Positions 33,775-42,905 of a stretch of DNA of 64,000 nucleotides are shown here, piece by piece (position 1 is the stretch's first letter; every line of letters begins with the position of its first letter). The notes under the pieces are model-generated. The model searched no databases. It saw only the letters and a program-made list of their open reading frames with translations, and was not told where the DNA came from. The DNA lies in contig CAYSMF010000007.1 of assembly GCA_964432155.1 (NCBI GenBank), positions 43,028 to 107,027 of the forward strand. Reading direction: 5' to 3'. The stretch comes from UBA10438 sp964432155. GTDB lineage: Bacteria; Bacteroidota; Ignavibacteria; Kapaibacteriales; Kapaibacteriaceae. The position numbers and the translations under genes are program-made.

Positions 33775-34466
33775 AGATCGGTGTCGTAACCTTTCCTGGT
33801 TCGAATTGCAACGCCGATGCGGAGTTTGGCGCAACAGTCACTGGCAACACTGCCGTGCGGTTGTGGCACAAGGACACATCGCTGCCGAGCGGACTCGATG
33901 CTGTGATTTTGCCGGGTGGGTTTTCATACGGCGACTATTTGCGCACGGGGGCCATCGCACGCTTCTCACCGATCATGCAGTCGGTGATCGCTTTTGCCAA
34001 CGATGGCGGCATCGTGTTTGGCATCTGCAATGGATTCCAGATCCTCTGCGAATCAGGCCTCTTACCAGGCGCACTCATTCGCAACGAAGGTCTGTCGTTT
34101 GTCTGCAAGGATGTGCATCTGCGTGTCGAACGCACGAACACACCGTTCACACGGGCACTCTCAACCGGTAGCGTCTTGCGCATTCCGATTGCGCACGGCG
34201 AAGGTCGCTTTACAGCTCCTGCCGACGTTATCGACGAAATCGAAGCAAACAACCAAGTGCTCTATCGTTACGCAACGGCCGACGGAGCACTGTCGGCTGA
34301 TGCGAACCCGAATGGGAGCATCAACAACATTGCAGGGATCACCAACGCACGTGGCAATGTCATGGGCATGATGCCGCATCCGGAACGCGCGTGCGATCCG
34401 CTGCTGGGCTCAACCGATGGCGTCAGTGTGTTTGCAAGCCTTGCCCTCGAACTTTCTTCACGTTGA
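33771..34466 (+). CDS. purQ: Phosphoribosylformylglycinamidine synthase subunit PurQ
   Basis: 231 residues, a class I glutamine amidotransferase. The nucleophile Cys is in FGICNGFQIL, the oxyanion loop is VILPGGFSYGDYLRTG, and MPHPERAC supplies His and Glu. It delivers ammonia from glutamine to PurL in the fourth step of purine synthesis. Translation is coupled to purS. Confidence 0.95.
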   Translation: MKIGVVTFPGSNCNADAEFGATVTGNTAVRLWHKDTSLPSGLDAVILPGGFSYGDYLRTGAIARFSPIMQSVIAFANDGGIVFGICNGFQILCESGLLPGALIRNEGLSFVCKDVHLRVERTNTPFTRALSTGSVLRIPIAHGEGRFTAPADVIDEIEANNQVLYRYATADGALSADANPNGSINNIAGITNARGNVMGMMPHPERACDPLLGSTDGVSVFASLALELSSR

Positions 34467-34484
34467 TCGAACACGGAGGTCGAC

Positions 34485-34673
34485 ATGCCAAATCTTGGAA
34501 CAACCGAGATCATCATTATTGCTCTTGTGATCGTTCTGCTCTTCGGTGCAAAGAAGATTCCTGATCTCATGCGCGGACTCGGTTCTGGCGTCCGTGAGTT
34601 CAAGGATGCAGCTGCTGGCAAGGGCGACGACGCAGCAGACAAGCGCACAACAAACGGCGACGGTACGAACTGA
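34485..34673 (+). CDS. tatA: Sec-independent translocase TatA/TatE-type subunit
   Basis: 62 residues: one N-terminal membrane helix (EIIIIALVIVLLFGAKKIP), then an amphipathic helix (PDLMRGLGSGVREFKDA) and a polar tail. It forms the pore part of the twin-arginine export machinery, which would serve the Tat signals seen on the amine oxidase (6416) and the asparaginase (16638). A second Tat subunit starts two bases later. tatC is absent here. Confidence 0.93.
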   Translation: MPNLGTTEIIIIALVIVLLFGAKKIPDLMRGLGSGVREFKDAAAGKGDDAADKRTTNGDGTN

Positions 34674-34674
34674 C

Positions 34675-35016
34675 ATGTTTGACGTCGGTGGTGGCGAGCT
34701 CCTGCTAATCCTGCTCGTCGTGATTCTGCTGTTCGGTCCGAAGAAGATTCCGGAAGTCGCGCAACAAGTGGGCAAGGGCATTCGCCAGTTCCGCCGCGCG
34801 CAGGAAGACCTGAAGCAACAGATTCGCGACATCTCTGCCGAAATCTCGGTGGAGCAGCCGCAGCATGCCACGCCCCCTCCGCCGAGCTACACACCTGCCA
34901 CTGAAATCGTTGCCGCCGCACCCGTGCGGAGCGCTGCGGCACAACCCGCTGATCAGGCCGACGAACCACACCATACAGACGAACATCCTTCCGAGGATGC
35001 ATCCCAACCGACATGA
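34675..35016 (+). CDS. tatB: Sec-independent translocase TatB-like subunit
   Basis: 113 residues from ATG 34675. An N-terminal helix (ELLLILLVVILLFGPKKIP) is followed by a charged amphipathic helix and a long Pro/Ala/His-rich tail. The longer tail and the Glu in the first helix make TatB more likely than a second TatA, but TatA/B classification is uncertain in this phylum. It overlaps gatA as ATGA. Confidence 0.85.
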   Translation: MFDVGGGELLLILLVVILLFGPKKIPEVAQQVGKGIRQFRRAQEDLKQQIRDISAEISVEQPQHATPPPPSYTPATEIVAAAPVRSAAAQPADQADEPHHTDEHPSEDASQPT

Positions 35017-36398
35017 CGTTCAACGACCATCGCATCGCCTTTGCATCAGGCACATCATCCGTAAAGGAATCCGTCGACGGATTCCTTTCGCGTATTGCTG
35101 CACAGTCCGACCTCAATGCGTTCCTCGCTGTCGACGCCGATGGCGCGCGACGCCAAGCGTTGGAAGCAGACGAGCGCTATGCGTCCGGACTGCAACGTCC
35201 ACTCGAAGGCATGGTGATTGGTGTTAAAGACAACATTCACGTCAAGGGGCTCCCTACAACGTGCGCCTCCCGCATGCTCGAGGGCTTTCAGCCGCTGTTC
35301 AATGCTACTGTTGTTGAACGACTAATCGATGCTGGCGCTGTGTGTATTGGCAAGACGAACATGGATGAATTCGCGATGGGTTCGTCCAACGAAACTTCGG
35401 CCTTTGGTCCGGTGCTGCATCACATCGATCATGCGCGTGTTCCTGGTGGTTCATCCGGTGGATCCGCTGTTGCAGCAGCCAGCGGCATGTGCCATGTAAG
35501 CCTAGGTTCCGACACGGGCGGATCGATTCGTCAGCCTGCAGCATTCTGCGGCACATTCGGACTAAAGCCAACGTATGGTCGTGTGTCGCGCTATGGCCTT
35601 GTAGCCTTTGCATCATCGCTCGACCAGATCGGACTTTTCTCGACGTCGATCAGCGACATGCAGGATGTGTTCTCCGTTGTTGCTGGACATGATCCAATGG
35701 ACTCGACATCGATTGAGGGCACGCCTGTATCTGCTGAGGAACGACCACTTCGCATCGGAGCAATGCCGATGTCGCAGCTTACCGGCTGCGAACAGCAGAT
35801 GATCGATGCCTATGCGGCGTATCGCGATGCGCTCGCTGGATTGGGTGCGGAGGTCGTCGACATCGTTGTGCCACATAGCGAGACGTGGATTCCAACGTAC
35901 TTCATCCTTGCGACAGCGGAAGCATCAAGCAATCTTGCTCGCTTCGATGGTGTGCGCTTCGGTCTGCGCGTCGACGCAGAAGATGGCGACATCACGACAG
36001 CCTCGCGCACGGCTGGATTCGGACCAGAAGTACAACGACGCATCATGTTGGGCACCTACGTGCTTTCGAGCGGCTATTACGACGCGTACTACGGCAAGGC
36101 ACAGCAGGCACGTCGTCGCATCAGCGACGCCTACACCGAGATCTTCAATCGAGTTGATCTCCTTGCTATGCCAACAACACCAACAACGGCCTTCGAGCGC
36201 GGAGCAAAGAAGGATCCTGTGAGCATGTGGCTCAGCGACTACTTCACAGTGTCGGCCAACATTGCCGGCATTCCAGCGATCAGCCTACCGTTCGGAAACG
36301 ATGCCGCCGGACTGCCCATCGGCATGCAGCTGCAGGGTCCGATGTGGAGCGACGAGCTCCTGATGGCCACAGCCGGACGTCTTGCGCGCACAGCCTGA
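35013..36398 (+). CDS. gatA: Aspartyl/glutamyl-tRNA(Asn/Gln) amidotransferase subunit A
   Basis: 461 residues, an amidase-signature enzyme. The Lys-Ser-Ser triad is visible in GVKDNI, GGSSGGSAVA and GSDTGGSIRQPA. It releases ammonia from glutamine to convert Glu-tRNA(Gln) or Asp-tRNA(Asn) in the GatCAB complex. gatB and gatC are elsewhere. It is translationally coupled to tatB, an unusual mix of functions in one operon. Confidence 0.95.
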   Translation: MTFNDHRIAFASGTSSVKESVDGFLSRIAAQSDLNAFLAVDADGARRQALEADERYASGLQRPLEGMVIGVKDNIHVKGLPTTCASRMLEGFQPLFNATVVERLIDAGAVCIGKTNMDEFAMGSSNETSAFGPVLHHIDHARVPGGSSGGSAVAAASGMCHVSLGSDTGGSIRQPAAFCGTFGLKPTYGRVSRYGLVAFASSLDQIGLFSTSISDMQDVFSVVAGHDPMDSTSIEGTPVSAEERPLRIGAMPMSQLTGCEQQMIDAYAAYRDALAGLGAEVVDIVVPHSETWIPTYFILATAEASSNLARFDGVRFGLRVDAEDGDITTASRTAGFGPEVQRRIMLGTYVLSSGYYDAYYGKAQQARRRISDAYTEIFNRVDLLAMPTTPTTAFERGAKKDPVSMWLSDYFTVSANIAGIPAISLPFGNDAAGLPIGMQLQGPMWSDELLMATAGRLARTA

Positions 36399-36408
36399 GC
36401 GCAGAACG

Positions 36409-36819
36409 CTATTCGTGTCCGACGAAACTGATCGGCACCTGGATCTTTTCTGAGATGCTCATCTTCACCGGACATGTCGTCACAGCGTTGGTGAGAATCT
36501 TCAGGGCTTGATCATCCATTGGCGCCGGCAGGCGAATCTCTACCGACAAGCGCCCAATTCGCCGCAGCGGATCAGCTACCATCTCCTTTTTGACCGACAG
36601 GCGGGTGCCCTCGAGCTTCCAGCCGTGCTTATCGGCAGCCAGACCCACATAGGTCAGCATACAGGAGCCCAGTGCCGTTGCCAGTAAATCCGTCGGCGAG
36701 AAGCTCTCGCCTCGGCCGTGGTTATCGACAGGGGCGTCGGTGACAAGCGTCGTGCCCGATGGACCGTGTGTGGCAGCGCATCGGAGCTGTCCTTCGTACA
36801 CAAGTGTCATTTCAACCAT
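36409..36819 (-). CDS. OsmC-family peroxiredoxin-like protein
   Basis: 136 residues with the two redox Cys of the family: one in ALGSCMLT (about 52) and one in TTCPVKMS (about 116). OsmC proteins reduce organic hydroperoxides via such a pair. It is cytoplasmic and convergent with gatA, 10 bases away. Its start is 31 bases from the sucD promoter box. Confidence 0.9.
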   Translation of the reverse strand: MVEMTLVYEGQLRCAATHGPSGTTLVTDAPVDNHGRGESFSPTDLLATALGSCMLTYVGLAADKHGWKLEGTRLSVKKEMVADPLRRIGRLSVEIRLPAPMDDQALKILTNAVTTCPVKMSISEKIQVPISFVGHE

Positions 36820-36850
36820 GGAAACCTCCCGTTATCGTCGGTTTTGTCCG

Positions 36851-36858
36851 TATTTTTG
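36851..36858 (+). promoter_or_regulatory. TATTTTTG -7 element before sucD
   Basis: A perfect TAnnTTTG, followed by GAGTCTATCC, which resembles AGTCTATTC downstream of the aconitase and tRNA-Asn boxes. The ATG is 28 bases further on. Confidence 0.5.
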
Positions 36859-36886
36859 GAGTCTATCCCACTAAGGACAACTCACT

Positions 36887-37798
36887 ATGAGCGTATTGGT
36901 CAACAAGAATTCCAAGGTCATCGTCCAAGGCATCACCGGCGGCGAAGGAACCTTCCACGCATCGCAGATGCTTGCCTACGGTACAAATGTCGTTGGTGGC
37001 GTTACACCTGGCAAGGGTGGTACAATGTACGCCGGGAAGGGCGATGATGCATTCACACATGCAGTTCCCGTGTTCAACACGGTTGCAGAGGCTAAGGCTT
37101 CTACAGGTTGCGACGTGTCGATCATCTTCGTACCGGCCCCGATGGCTGCCGATGCTATCCTCGAGGCAATTGCTTCGGACATCAAGGTCATCGTCTGCAT
37201 CACCGAAGGTATTCCGGTACGCGACATGATCCCAGTGCAGGCAGCGCTGGAGAAGTCAGACTGTCGTCTGATCGGTCCGAACTGCCCTGGCATCATCACA
37301 CCAGGTGAGTGCAAGATCGGCATCATGCCGGGCTTCATCTTCACTGGTGGCGGCCCTGTTGGCCTTGTGTCGCGCTCTGGCACGCTCACGTACGAAGCTG
37401 TTCGCCAGCTGTCAGACGTTGGTCTCGGTCAGACAACGTGCATCGGTATCGGTGGCGACCCAATCATTGGCACACGCTTCATCGATGCGATCAAGTTGTT
37501 CAACGAAGACCCAGCTACAGAAGCAATTGTTATGATCGGTGAAATCGGTGGCAATGCTGAAGAAGAAGCCGCCGAGTACATCAAGGAGCACGTCAAGAAG
37601 CCAGTCGTTGGCTTTATTGCTGGCCAGACGGCACCTCCTGGACGCCGCATGGGTCACGCCGGTGCGATCATCTCTGGTGGCAAGGGTACAGCAGCCGACA
37701 AGATGGCAACTATGCGCGCTTGCGGCATCACGGTCGTTGAGTCGCCAGCAACCATCGGCATCACGATGAAGAACCTGCTTGCAAGCAAGGGCAAGTAA
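36887..37798 (+). CDS. sucD: Succinyl-CoA synthetase alpha subunit
   Basis: 303 residues. The CoA-binding fold is at the N-terminus (VQGITGGEGTFHASQM), the middle has GPNCPGIITPGECKIGIMPG, and the phosphorylated active-site His is in GRRMGHAGAI. It makes succinate and ATP or GTP from succinyl-CoA in the TCA cycle. The beta subunit sucC is not adjacent, which is less common. ndk follows 45 bases later, so the two may be coexpressed in NTP supply. Confidence 0.95.
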   Translation: MSVLVNKNSKVIVQGITGGEGTFHASQMLAYGTNVVGGVTPGKGGTMYAGKGDDAFTHAVPVFNTVAEAKASTGCDVSIIFVPAPMAADAILEAIASDIKVIVCITEGIPVRDMIPVQAALEKSDCRLIGPNCPGIITPGECKIGIMPGFIFTGGGPVGLVSRSGTLTYEAVRQLSDVGLGQTTCIGIGGDPIIGTRFIDAIKLFNEDPATEAIVMIGEIGGNAEEEAAEYIKEHVKKPVVGFIAGQTAPPGRRMGHAGAIISGGKGTAADKMATMRACGITVVESPATIGITMKNLLASKGK

Positions 37799-37843
37799 TC
37801 CTCCCCGCACACACTTTTGTTTAACGAAGAACTACCTACGACA

Positions 37844-38272
37844 ATGGCAATCGAACGCACACTCTGTATTATCAAGCCTGACGGCGTCCGCAATCAAAAC
37901 ATCGGCAACATCGTTGCGATGATTCAAGCTGCTGGCTTCCGCATCCTTGGCATGAAGCTCACACGCATCTCCCCAGCTGTAGCTGGTGAGTTCTATGGCG
38001 TGCACAAGGAACGTCCGTTCTACGGCGAACTGGTCAACTTCATGTCGAGCGGCGCAATCGTTCCGATCGCCCTCGAAAAGGAAAACGCAATTGCCGACTG
38101 GCGCGCGCTGATCGGATCAACAGACCCAGCAGAAGCTGCTGAAGGCACGATCCGCAAGAAGTACGCTACAAGCAAGGGCGAGAACGCTGTCCACGGTTCA
38201 GACTCGGTCGAAAACGGCATCAACGAAGTTGCATTCTTCTTCGCCGAAAGCGAACTGATCAACAACGCCTGA
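37844..38272 (+). CDS. ndk: Nucleoside diphosphate kinase
   Basis: 142 residues from ATG 37844 (a start at 37817 adds unconserved residues). It contains RTLCIIKPDGVRNQ, the strand with KERPFYGELVNFM, and the catalytic His in NAVHGSDSVENG. It equilibrates NTP and dNTP pools by a phosphohistidine intermediate. A terminator follows at 38311. Confidence 0.96.
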   Translation: MAIERTLCIIKPDGVRNQNIGNIVAMIQAAGFRILGMKLTRISPAVAGEFYGVHKERPFYGELVNFMSSGAIVPIALEKENAIADWRALIGSTDPAEAAEGTIRKKYATSKGENAVHGSDSVENGINEVAFFFAESELINNA

Positions 38273-38310
38273 TAACACGATTTCACCTCTATAGACGTTG
38301 GTGATGAACG

Positions 38311-38335
38311 ACGAGGGCGGCTTCCCGCCCTCGTC
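38311..38335 (+). terminator. Hairpin terminator after ndk
   Basis: A perfect 11-bp stem GACGAGGGCGG / CCGCCCTCGTC with loop CTT, followed by CTGTTTCT. Confidence 0.75.
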
Positions 38336-38376
38336 CTGTTTCTGGCAGTTTTGTGGTAGATTCCTACGGTTTTTCC

Positions 38377-39348
38377 ATGCGCACGAACATGACACACAGA
38401 AGCCTTTTCTTGAGCACACTAATCGCATTGTGCCTCGTGACCGTTGCTTCGCACGCACAAGAATCCGCAGGAGCGCCACGTCGCGAGTATCGCCTCCAAG
38501 CGGTGTATCGCGCTGGCATCGCCCAGAACTATGAAGTTGTCGAACAGACGACCGTCGAGCGCGTCCACAGTGATTCGTCACGCAAGACGTACGACCGCAC
38601 AGCAACCTATCACATCACGGTTCGCTGCATTGAATCTCTCGATGGCATCGCGAAGCTTGTCGTCAACATCGACTCGCTGATCTACCGCTTCAAGTCTGCT
38701 GGCGTCGAGATCACCTACGATTCGCAGAAGGACATCACACCGAAGAACTTCGCCGATCTCAACAACTATGCTGGACCTCTCAACCGCACGTTCGAGATTA
38801 CGGTGAGTCCGTATGGTGAAGTCACGAAGCTCTCCGGCGAACAGATCGACTTCTGGCGCGACTACCTTCAGCAGAACGCTGCCGATCTCGACTCGGTTGT
38901 GTATACGATCTGGATGCAGTCGCTGGACCGCGAGAATCTTCTGCAGTATGGCGATCTTCAAAAGCGCGTCATCCCTGGTTCGCGTAAGGCTGTCGACTCA
39001 ACATGGCGTCACGCCTACACGTCGCGTATCGATGGCGTGATCTACGAAGGCAACGTCACGTCACGTCTTGCCAGCTATACTGGCGGACTCTACTCGATCA
39101 TCACGAAGGACACACTCAACGCTCGTCCTCAGCAGCCAATTCACGTGTACGGCATTCCGTACGTGAGCAACGTGCGCGAAGGAAAGGCTATGATCGACAG
39201 TGAATTACTGCTTACAGCAAACGGTACGATCAACGAGCTCAAACTCGTTACAAAGAGCTCGTTCCGCGGCATTGTAAAGAGCGAAGCGTTCACCCACAAT
39301 GTCACAACGACGACAATGTGGAAACTCACAGGTCAGTACCAATGGTGA
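38377..39348 (+). CDS. Secreted protein of unknown function (DUF6263-like)
   Basis: 323 residues from ATG 38377. A signal peptide (LSTLIALCLVTVASHAQE) is cleaved near residue 27, with no lipobox. The mature protein is mainly beta-strand with the pattern YRLQAVYRAGIAQNYEV and IHVYGIPYVSNVREG. It resembles the next gene in length, in a start with Y-R-A-G and in a strand-turn-strand layout, so the two are probably related. The similarity to Bacteroidota DUF6263-type proteins is from memory. Its location should be the periplasm. Its function is unknown. Confidence 0.7.
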   Translation: MRTNMTHRSLFLSTLIALCLVTVASHAQESAGAPRREYRLQAVYRAGIAQNYEVVEQTTVERVHSDSSRKTYDRTATYHITVRCIESLDGIAKLVVNIDSLIYRFKSAGVEITYDSQKDITPKNFADLNNYAGPLNRTFEITVSPYGEVTKLSGEQIDFWRDYLQQNAADLDSVVYTIWMQSLDRENLLQYGDLQKRVIPGSRKAVDSTWRHAYTSRIDGVIYEGNVTSRLASYTGGLYSIITKDTLNARPQQPIHVYGIPYVSNVREGKAMIDSELLLTANGTINELKLVTKSSFRGIVKSEAFTHNVTTTTMWKLTGQYQW

Positions 39349-40394
39349 GAGCATGCATTCGTGGAGCAGCGCTGACGATCATCGCCTGTGCGATGTGGTC
39401 GTGCTCCGCCGACAATGCACCGAAGGACGCAGCAACAGCAGACTCGTCGGCCGTCGTCACTGCTGGTGATACCGCCCAAGCAACGACACTCACGCTGCAG
39501 GAAGCAGCACTCGATACGTTTGCCGTGCGATACCGCGCAGGCGACGTACTTCGGTACCGCGTCACACAAGCATCGGAAGCCGTGCAGGATTCCACCATTG
39601 CGCAACAGCGCAGCGCGCACGTGTATACGAAGACGGTGCGGAGTGTAAACCCCGACGGGACATTCACCGTGGCAATGCGATTCGACTCGATCAATGTGGC
39701 GTTCACTGCACGGAATCGTGCAACAGGCGCGACATTGCTCAACAAGACGTACTCTTCCGCTGATTCTTCACAGCGATCAAGCGCAGAGTTCACACAGTAC
39801 AACGCACTACTTGGCGAAAGCGTCGACCTCACCATCGATCATCGCGGCGGCATCGTGCGCATCGGCAGTGTATCGAAAATTGTTGATCAACTCCTCAAGG
39901 GTGCAGGACAGAACACGCCCCCTGGAGCAAAGGAACAACTCTCTGCGCAAGTGCAAGGGGCTATCTACGCCGCCTTCCACGGACAAGAGATCATTCCGTT
40001 TCCTGCCAAGCCCCTTGACTCAACAGGTCGCTGGACGAATGCCATGACTACGCCGATTGCAGAACTCTTCTCCGTAGCAACCACAGCAACGTACAACGTG
40101 ACGTCGGTGAAGAAGATTCGCAATCATCGCATCGCAACGATTGATGCAAGCGTGACAGGCGCGATGAATGTTCGCCCCCTCCCACGCGAAGCAGGCGTAA
40201 CCGTATCGATCGATAAGTCGTCCATCACCGGTTCGTCGGCAGCACTGCTCGACGTTGATGGCGGCTACACCATCTCAAAAAAGAATACAATCTCGATGAA
40301 TGTCACTGCAACTGTTCGTGGTGGACAGCGCAGTGAACGTCAAACTGTTTCGATGTCGCAAACAATGCGGTACGAAATCGAACTCCTTCCGTAG
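39342..40394 (+). CDS. Lipoprotein of unknown function (DUF6263-like)
   Basis: 350 residues from ATG 39342, which overlaps the stop of the previous gene by 7 bases. Lipobox IIACAMWSC puts Cys about 18. The mature domain begins after an Ala/Thr/Asp linker with YRAGDVLRYRVTQ and then beta strands, ending SMSQTMRYEIELLP. It is related by layout to the gene upstream and followed 5 bases later by the GAF-GGDEF-like gene, so all three may be a functional set. No enzymatic motif is visible. Confidence 0.7.
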   Translation: MVRACIRGAALTIIACAMWSCSADNAPKDAATADSSAVVTAGDTAQATTLTLQEAALDTFAVRYRAGDVLRYRVTQASEAVQDSTIAQQRSAHVYTKTVRSVNPDGTFTVAMRFDSINVAFTARNRATGATLLNKTYSSADSSQRSSAEFTQYNALLGESVDLTIDHRGGIVRIGSVSKIVDQLLKGAGQNTPPGAKEQLSAQVQGAIYAAFHGQEIIPFPAKPLDSTGRWTNAMTTPIAELFSVATTATYNVTSVKKIRNHRIATIDASVTGAMNVRPLPREAGVTVSIDKSSITGSSAALLDVDGGYTISKKNTISMNVTATVRGGQRSERQTVSMSQTMRYEIELLP

Positions 40395-40399
40395 AGCAT

Positions 40400-42889
40400 A
40401 TGCCGAAGCAAAAGGTTGATCTTCGAAGTGTCTTTCAACCAAGCGACTCGATCATCTTTTTGGTGATCGCCGTCGGCTTGTTTATTGCCATCTATCTCGA
40501 CGAAATGGCAGTGCGTCTGATTGGCATCTGTATTTCGATTCTGGGTGGCGTTGCGCTGTTCATGATCGTTTCGCCGCGTCTTACCGACCTTCAGATCATC
40601 GCACCGATCCGTCCGTCGCAAACACCCGACCTCGGTTCGCGTATCGTCACCGACGGCAAGAAGACTTCGCAAACGTTCGACCCAGATGCCTATCGCAAGT
40701 CATTCGGCTTGACGGAAGGGGGCGACCCATCCTTCGTCGACGAGAAGCAGATCGATTTGTTCGAAGGCCACACAGATCTTGTACAACGTCCGGCTATCGA
40801 ACCGCCTGCGCCTGTTGTGCGTCCGGTTGCTGCGCCATCGCCACGTCCGCAGCAGTTCATTGAACACACAGATACTGAATCGAGCATCCGCATTCTCGGA
40901 ACGAAGAAGTCGAAGACGGCTGCTGCACCAAAGCTGGTGAGCGAGTTGCGCCAAGAGAACCGAAAGAATGCTGAACTCAATCCCGAGGCGTCATTTGAAG
41001 AGACGACGTTCTCATCGACTACGGCTACGATTACTGGTCCGGTAACCGACGAGATCCAACTCTCGGAAGACATCATCATTCGTCCGAAGTCAAAGTCACG
41101 TCCAGCACCACCAGTCGAGCCAGTCGCCGAACCACCTGCACCGATTGAGGCTCCAGAAGAAGTCCCTGCAGAACCTGCATTGAACTTCGATGCAGATGTC
41201 GACATGGGGTCAGAGCTCATTCCATCGACACCAGACCAAGCAACGTCGGACCTTGCGACGGAAGAGGAAGAGATCATTGCAGAAGAGCAGCTTCCAGAAG
41301 AGCCTGCCGAACCTATCCGTGTTGGCGACGACATCTCGGACCTCGTCAGCGAAACGTCCAAGCCACGCGAAACATCACGTCGTTCGCCCGCTGTATCCTT
41401 GGCAACATTCGTCAACGATGATGAAGAGGACCTCACATCTCAGGAACCACGTCGTGAGTTCGACTTCCTGCTCAACCGCGTGCTGATGGTTATCCGTTCG
41501 GCAACGAATGCTCGCACGGCAGCCTTCCTGTGGGTCAATAGCGAGCGCCAGCAACTCGTCGTCGAAGCAAAGATCACCGAAGCTGAGAGTGAATTCACGC
41601 AAGAGCGCAAGATCCCGATGGGCTCCGACGCCGTGAGTCAGATCGCACGTGAGGGTCGCCCTGAGATCATTACGCAGATCAGCGCAACGGCAGAGCTGGA
41701 TCTTCTGCCCTACTATGTGAAGCCAGCGCAGACGGTGTCATTCATCGGCGTGCCGGTGTATTACGGTGGCAACGTTGTTGGCATTCTCTGCGCCGACTCA
41801 AAGATCGAGGACGCATACTCCGACATCACCGTGGGCTTCTTCGGTCAGTTCACAAAGCTGATCTCCGGTCTCGTCTCGTCGTACACAACACGCTACGATC
41901 TCATGCAGGCCTCGAGTGTTGTTGAAGCAACACGTCAGTTCCGCGAGCACATGGGCGGTGCACCATCGAACACGCAGCAGATCATTCGTGCACTGTTCGC
42001 GACCCTCATCCAGCACATGGACATCAGCCGCATCGGTGTGGTAACGTTCAACCGTGAAGCAGGTGCATGGACGTTGACCGATGCGCGCTCTGCGCTCGAC
42101 GACGGCTACCGTCAGAACGTCGGCACATCGGTTGATCTCGCATCAACTGCTGTGGGCGAAACGATCAACAGTGCAGCAACCGTGGTGCGATCAGCAGACG
42201 ATCATGGCACACGCGTCCTGCCAAACGAGCCATCACTCGAAGTCGGTCAGTTCGTTGCCGTCCCTCTCTCGACTGCATCGGAATCATACGGCGCGCTCTT
42301 CATTGAGAACGTAGTCGCTCCACTCGCCCAGCAAGAAGTCGCGCTCGCAGCTGCGATCGCCGAACAAGCTGGTGCACTGTTCGATCAACTCCGTAAGGAA
42401 GAAGATCTTCGTACTGCAGCATTGCTTGATCACGGCACTGGTGTGCTGAATGAGCAAGGCTTTGAGATGCGCGTACGCGAAGAGTTCGCGCGCGCGGTGG
42501 ACTACAACATTCCACTGACGCTGTGCATTGTTCACCTCGATCCATCGCGCGCCTCTGCCGAACAGCGCGAACACGCTGTGCTGCACATTCTGCGCATGAT
42601 GAAGCAACAGCTTCGCGAGTACGATATCCTCGCGCGTATCGATGCCGACCACTTGGCCCTGGGCTTGGTAGGATACAAGTCGCAAGAGGCGCACAACTGG
42701 GCTGAAACCATGCGTCGCGATATCGCCAGCACACCTGTCGATGTTGAAGGCAAGCGGATGTCGTTTACGGTGTCGATTGGACTGGCGCAGGCGGAACCAC
42801 GTGAGACGTGGGACGACTTGATTGCGCACTCAAACGCAGCGCTGGAAGTCAGCCGTCGCTCAGGAAATCGTGTAACGGTGTTCGCGTAA
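40400..42889 (+). CDS. Membrane protein with two GAF domains and a degenerate GGDEF domain
   Basis: 829 residues. Two N-terminal hydrophobic segments (about 17-36 and 38-54) anchor it, followed by some 290 residues of acidic, Pro-rich, probably disordered sequence. GAF 1 lies around 352-500, GAF 2 around 525-670. A final domain of about 160 residues has the GGDEF fold (LLDHGTGVLNEQGFEMR, then SIGLAQAEP), but the active-site loop reads RIDADHLALGL at 746-756 where GGDEF should be. The diguanylate cyclase active site is therefore lost, so the domain may bind c-di-GMP or another ligand or simply dimerise. The GAF ligands are unknown. Confidence 0.85.
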   Translation: MPKQKVDLRSVFQPSDSIIFLVIAVGLFIAIYLDEMAVRLIGICISILGGVALFMIVSPRLTDLQIIAPIRPSQTPDLGSRIVTDGKKTSQTFDPDAYRKSFGLTEGGDPSFVDEKQIDLFEGHTDLVQRPAIEPPAPVVRPVAAPSPRPQQFIEHTDTESSIRILGTKKSKTAAAPKLVSELRQENRKNAELNPEASFEETTFSSTTATITGPVTDEIQLSEDIIIRPKSKSRPAPPVEPVAEPPAPIEAPEEVPAEPALNFDADVDMGSELIPSTPDQATSDLATEEEEIIAEEQLPEEPAEPIRVGDDISDLVSETSKPRETSRRSPAVSLATFVNDDEEDLTSQEPRREFDFLLNRVLMVIRSATNARTAAFLWVNSERQQLVVEAKITEAESEFTQERKIPMGSDAVSQIAREGRPEIITQISATAELDLLPYYVKPAQTVSFIGVPVYYGGNVVGILCADSKIEDAYSDITVGFFGQFTKLISGLVSSYTTRYDLMQASSVVEATRQFREHMGGAPSNTQQIIRALFATLIQHMDISRIGVVTFNREAGAWTLTDARSALDDGYRQNVGTSVDLASTAVGETINSAATVVRSADDHGTRVLPNEPSLEVGQFVAVPLSTASESYGALFIENVVAPLAQQEVALAAAIAEQAGALFDQLRKEEDLRTAALLDHGTGVLNEQGFEMRVREEFARAVDYNIPLTLCIVHLDPSRASAEQREHAVLHILRMMKQQLREYDILARIDADHLALGLVGYKSQEAHNWAETMRRDIASTPVDVEGKRMSFTVSIGLAQAEPRETWDDLIAHSNAALEVSRRSGNRVTVFA

Positions 42890-42905
42890 CGCGACCGTTC
42901 AACCG

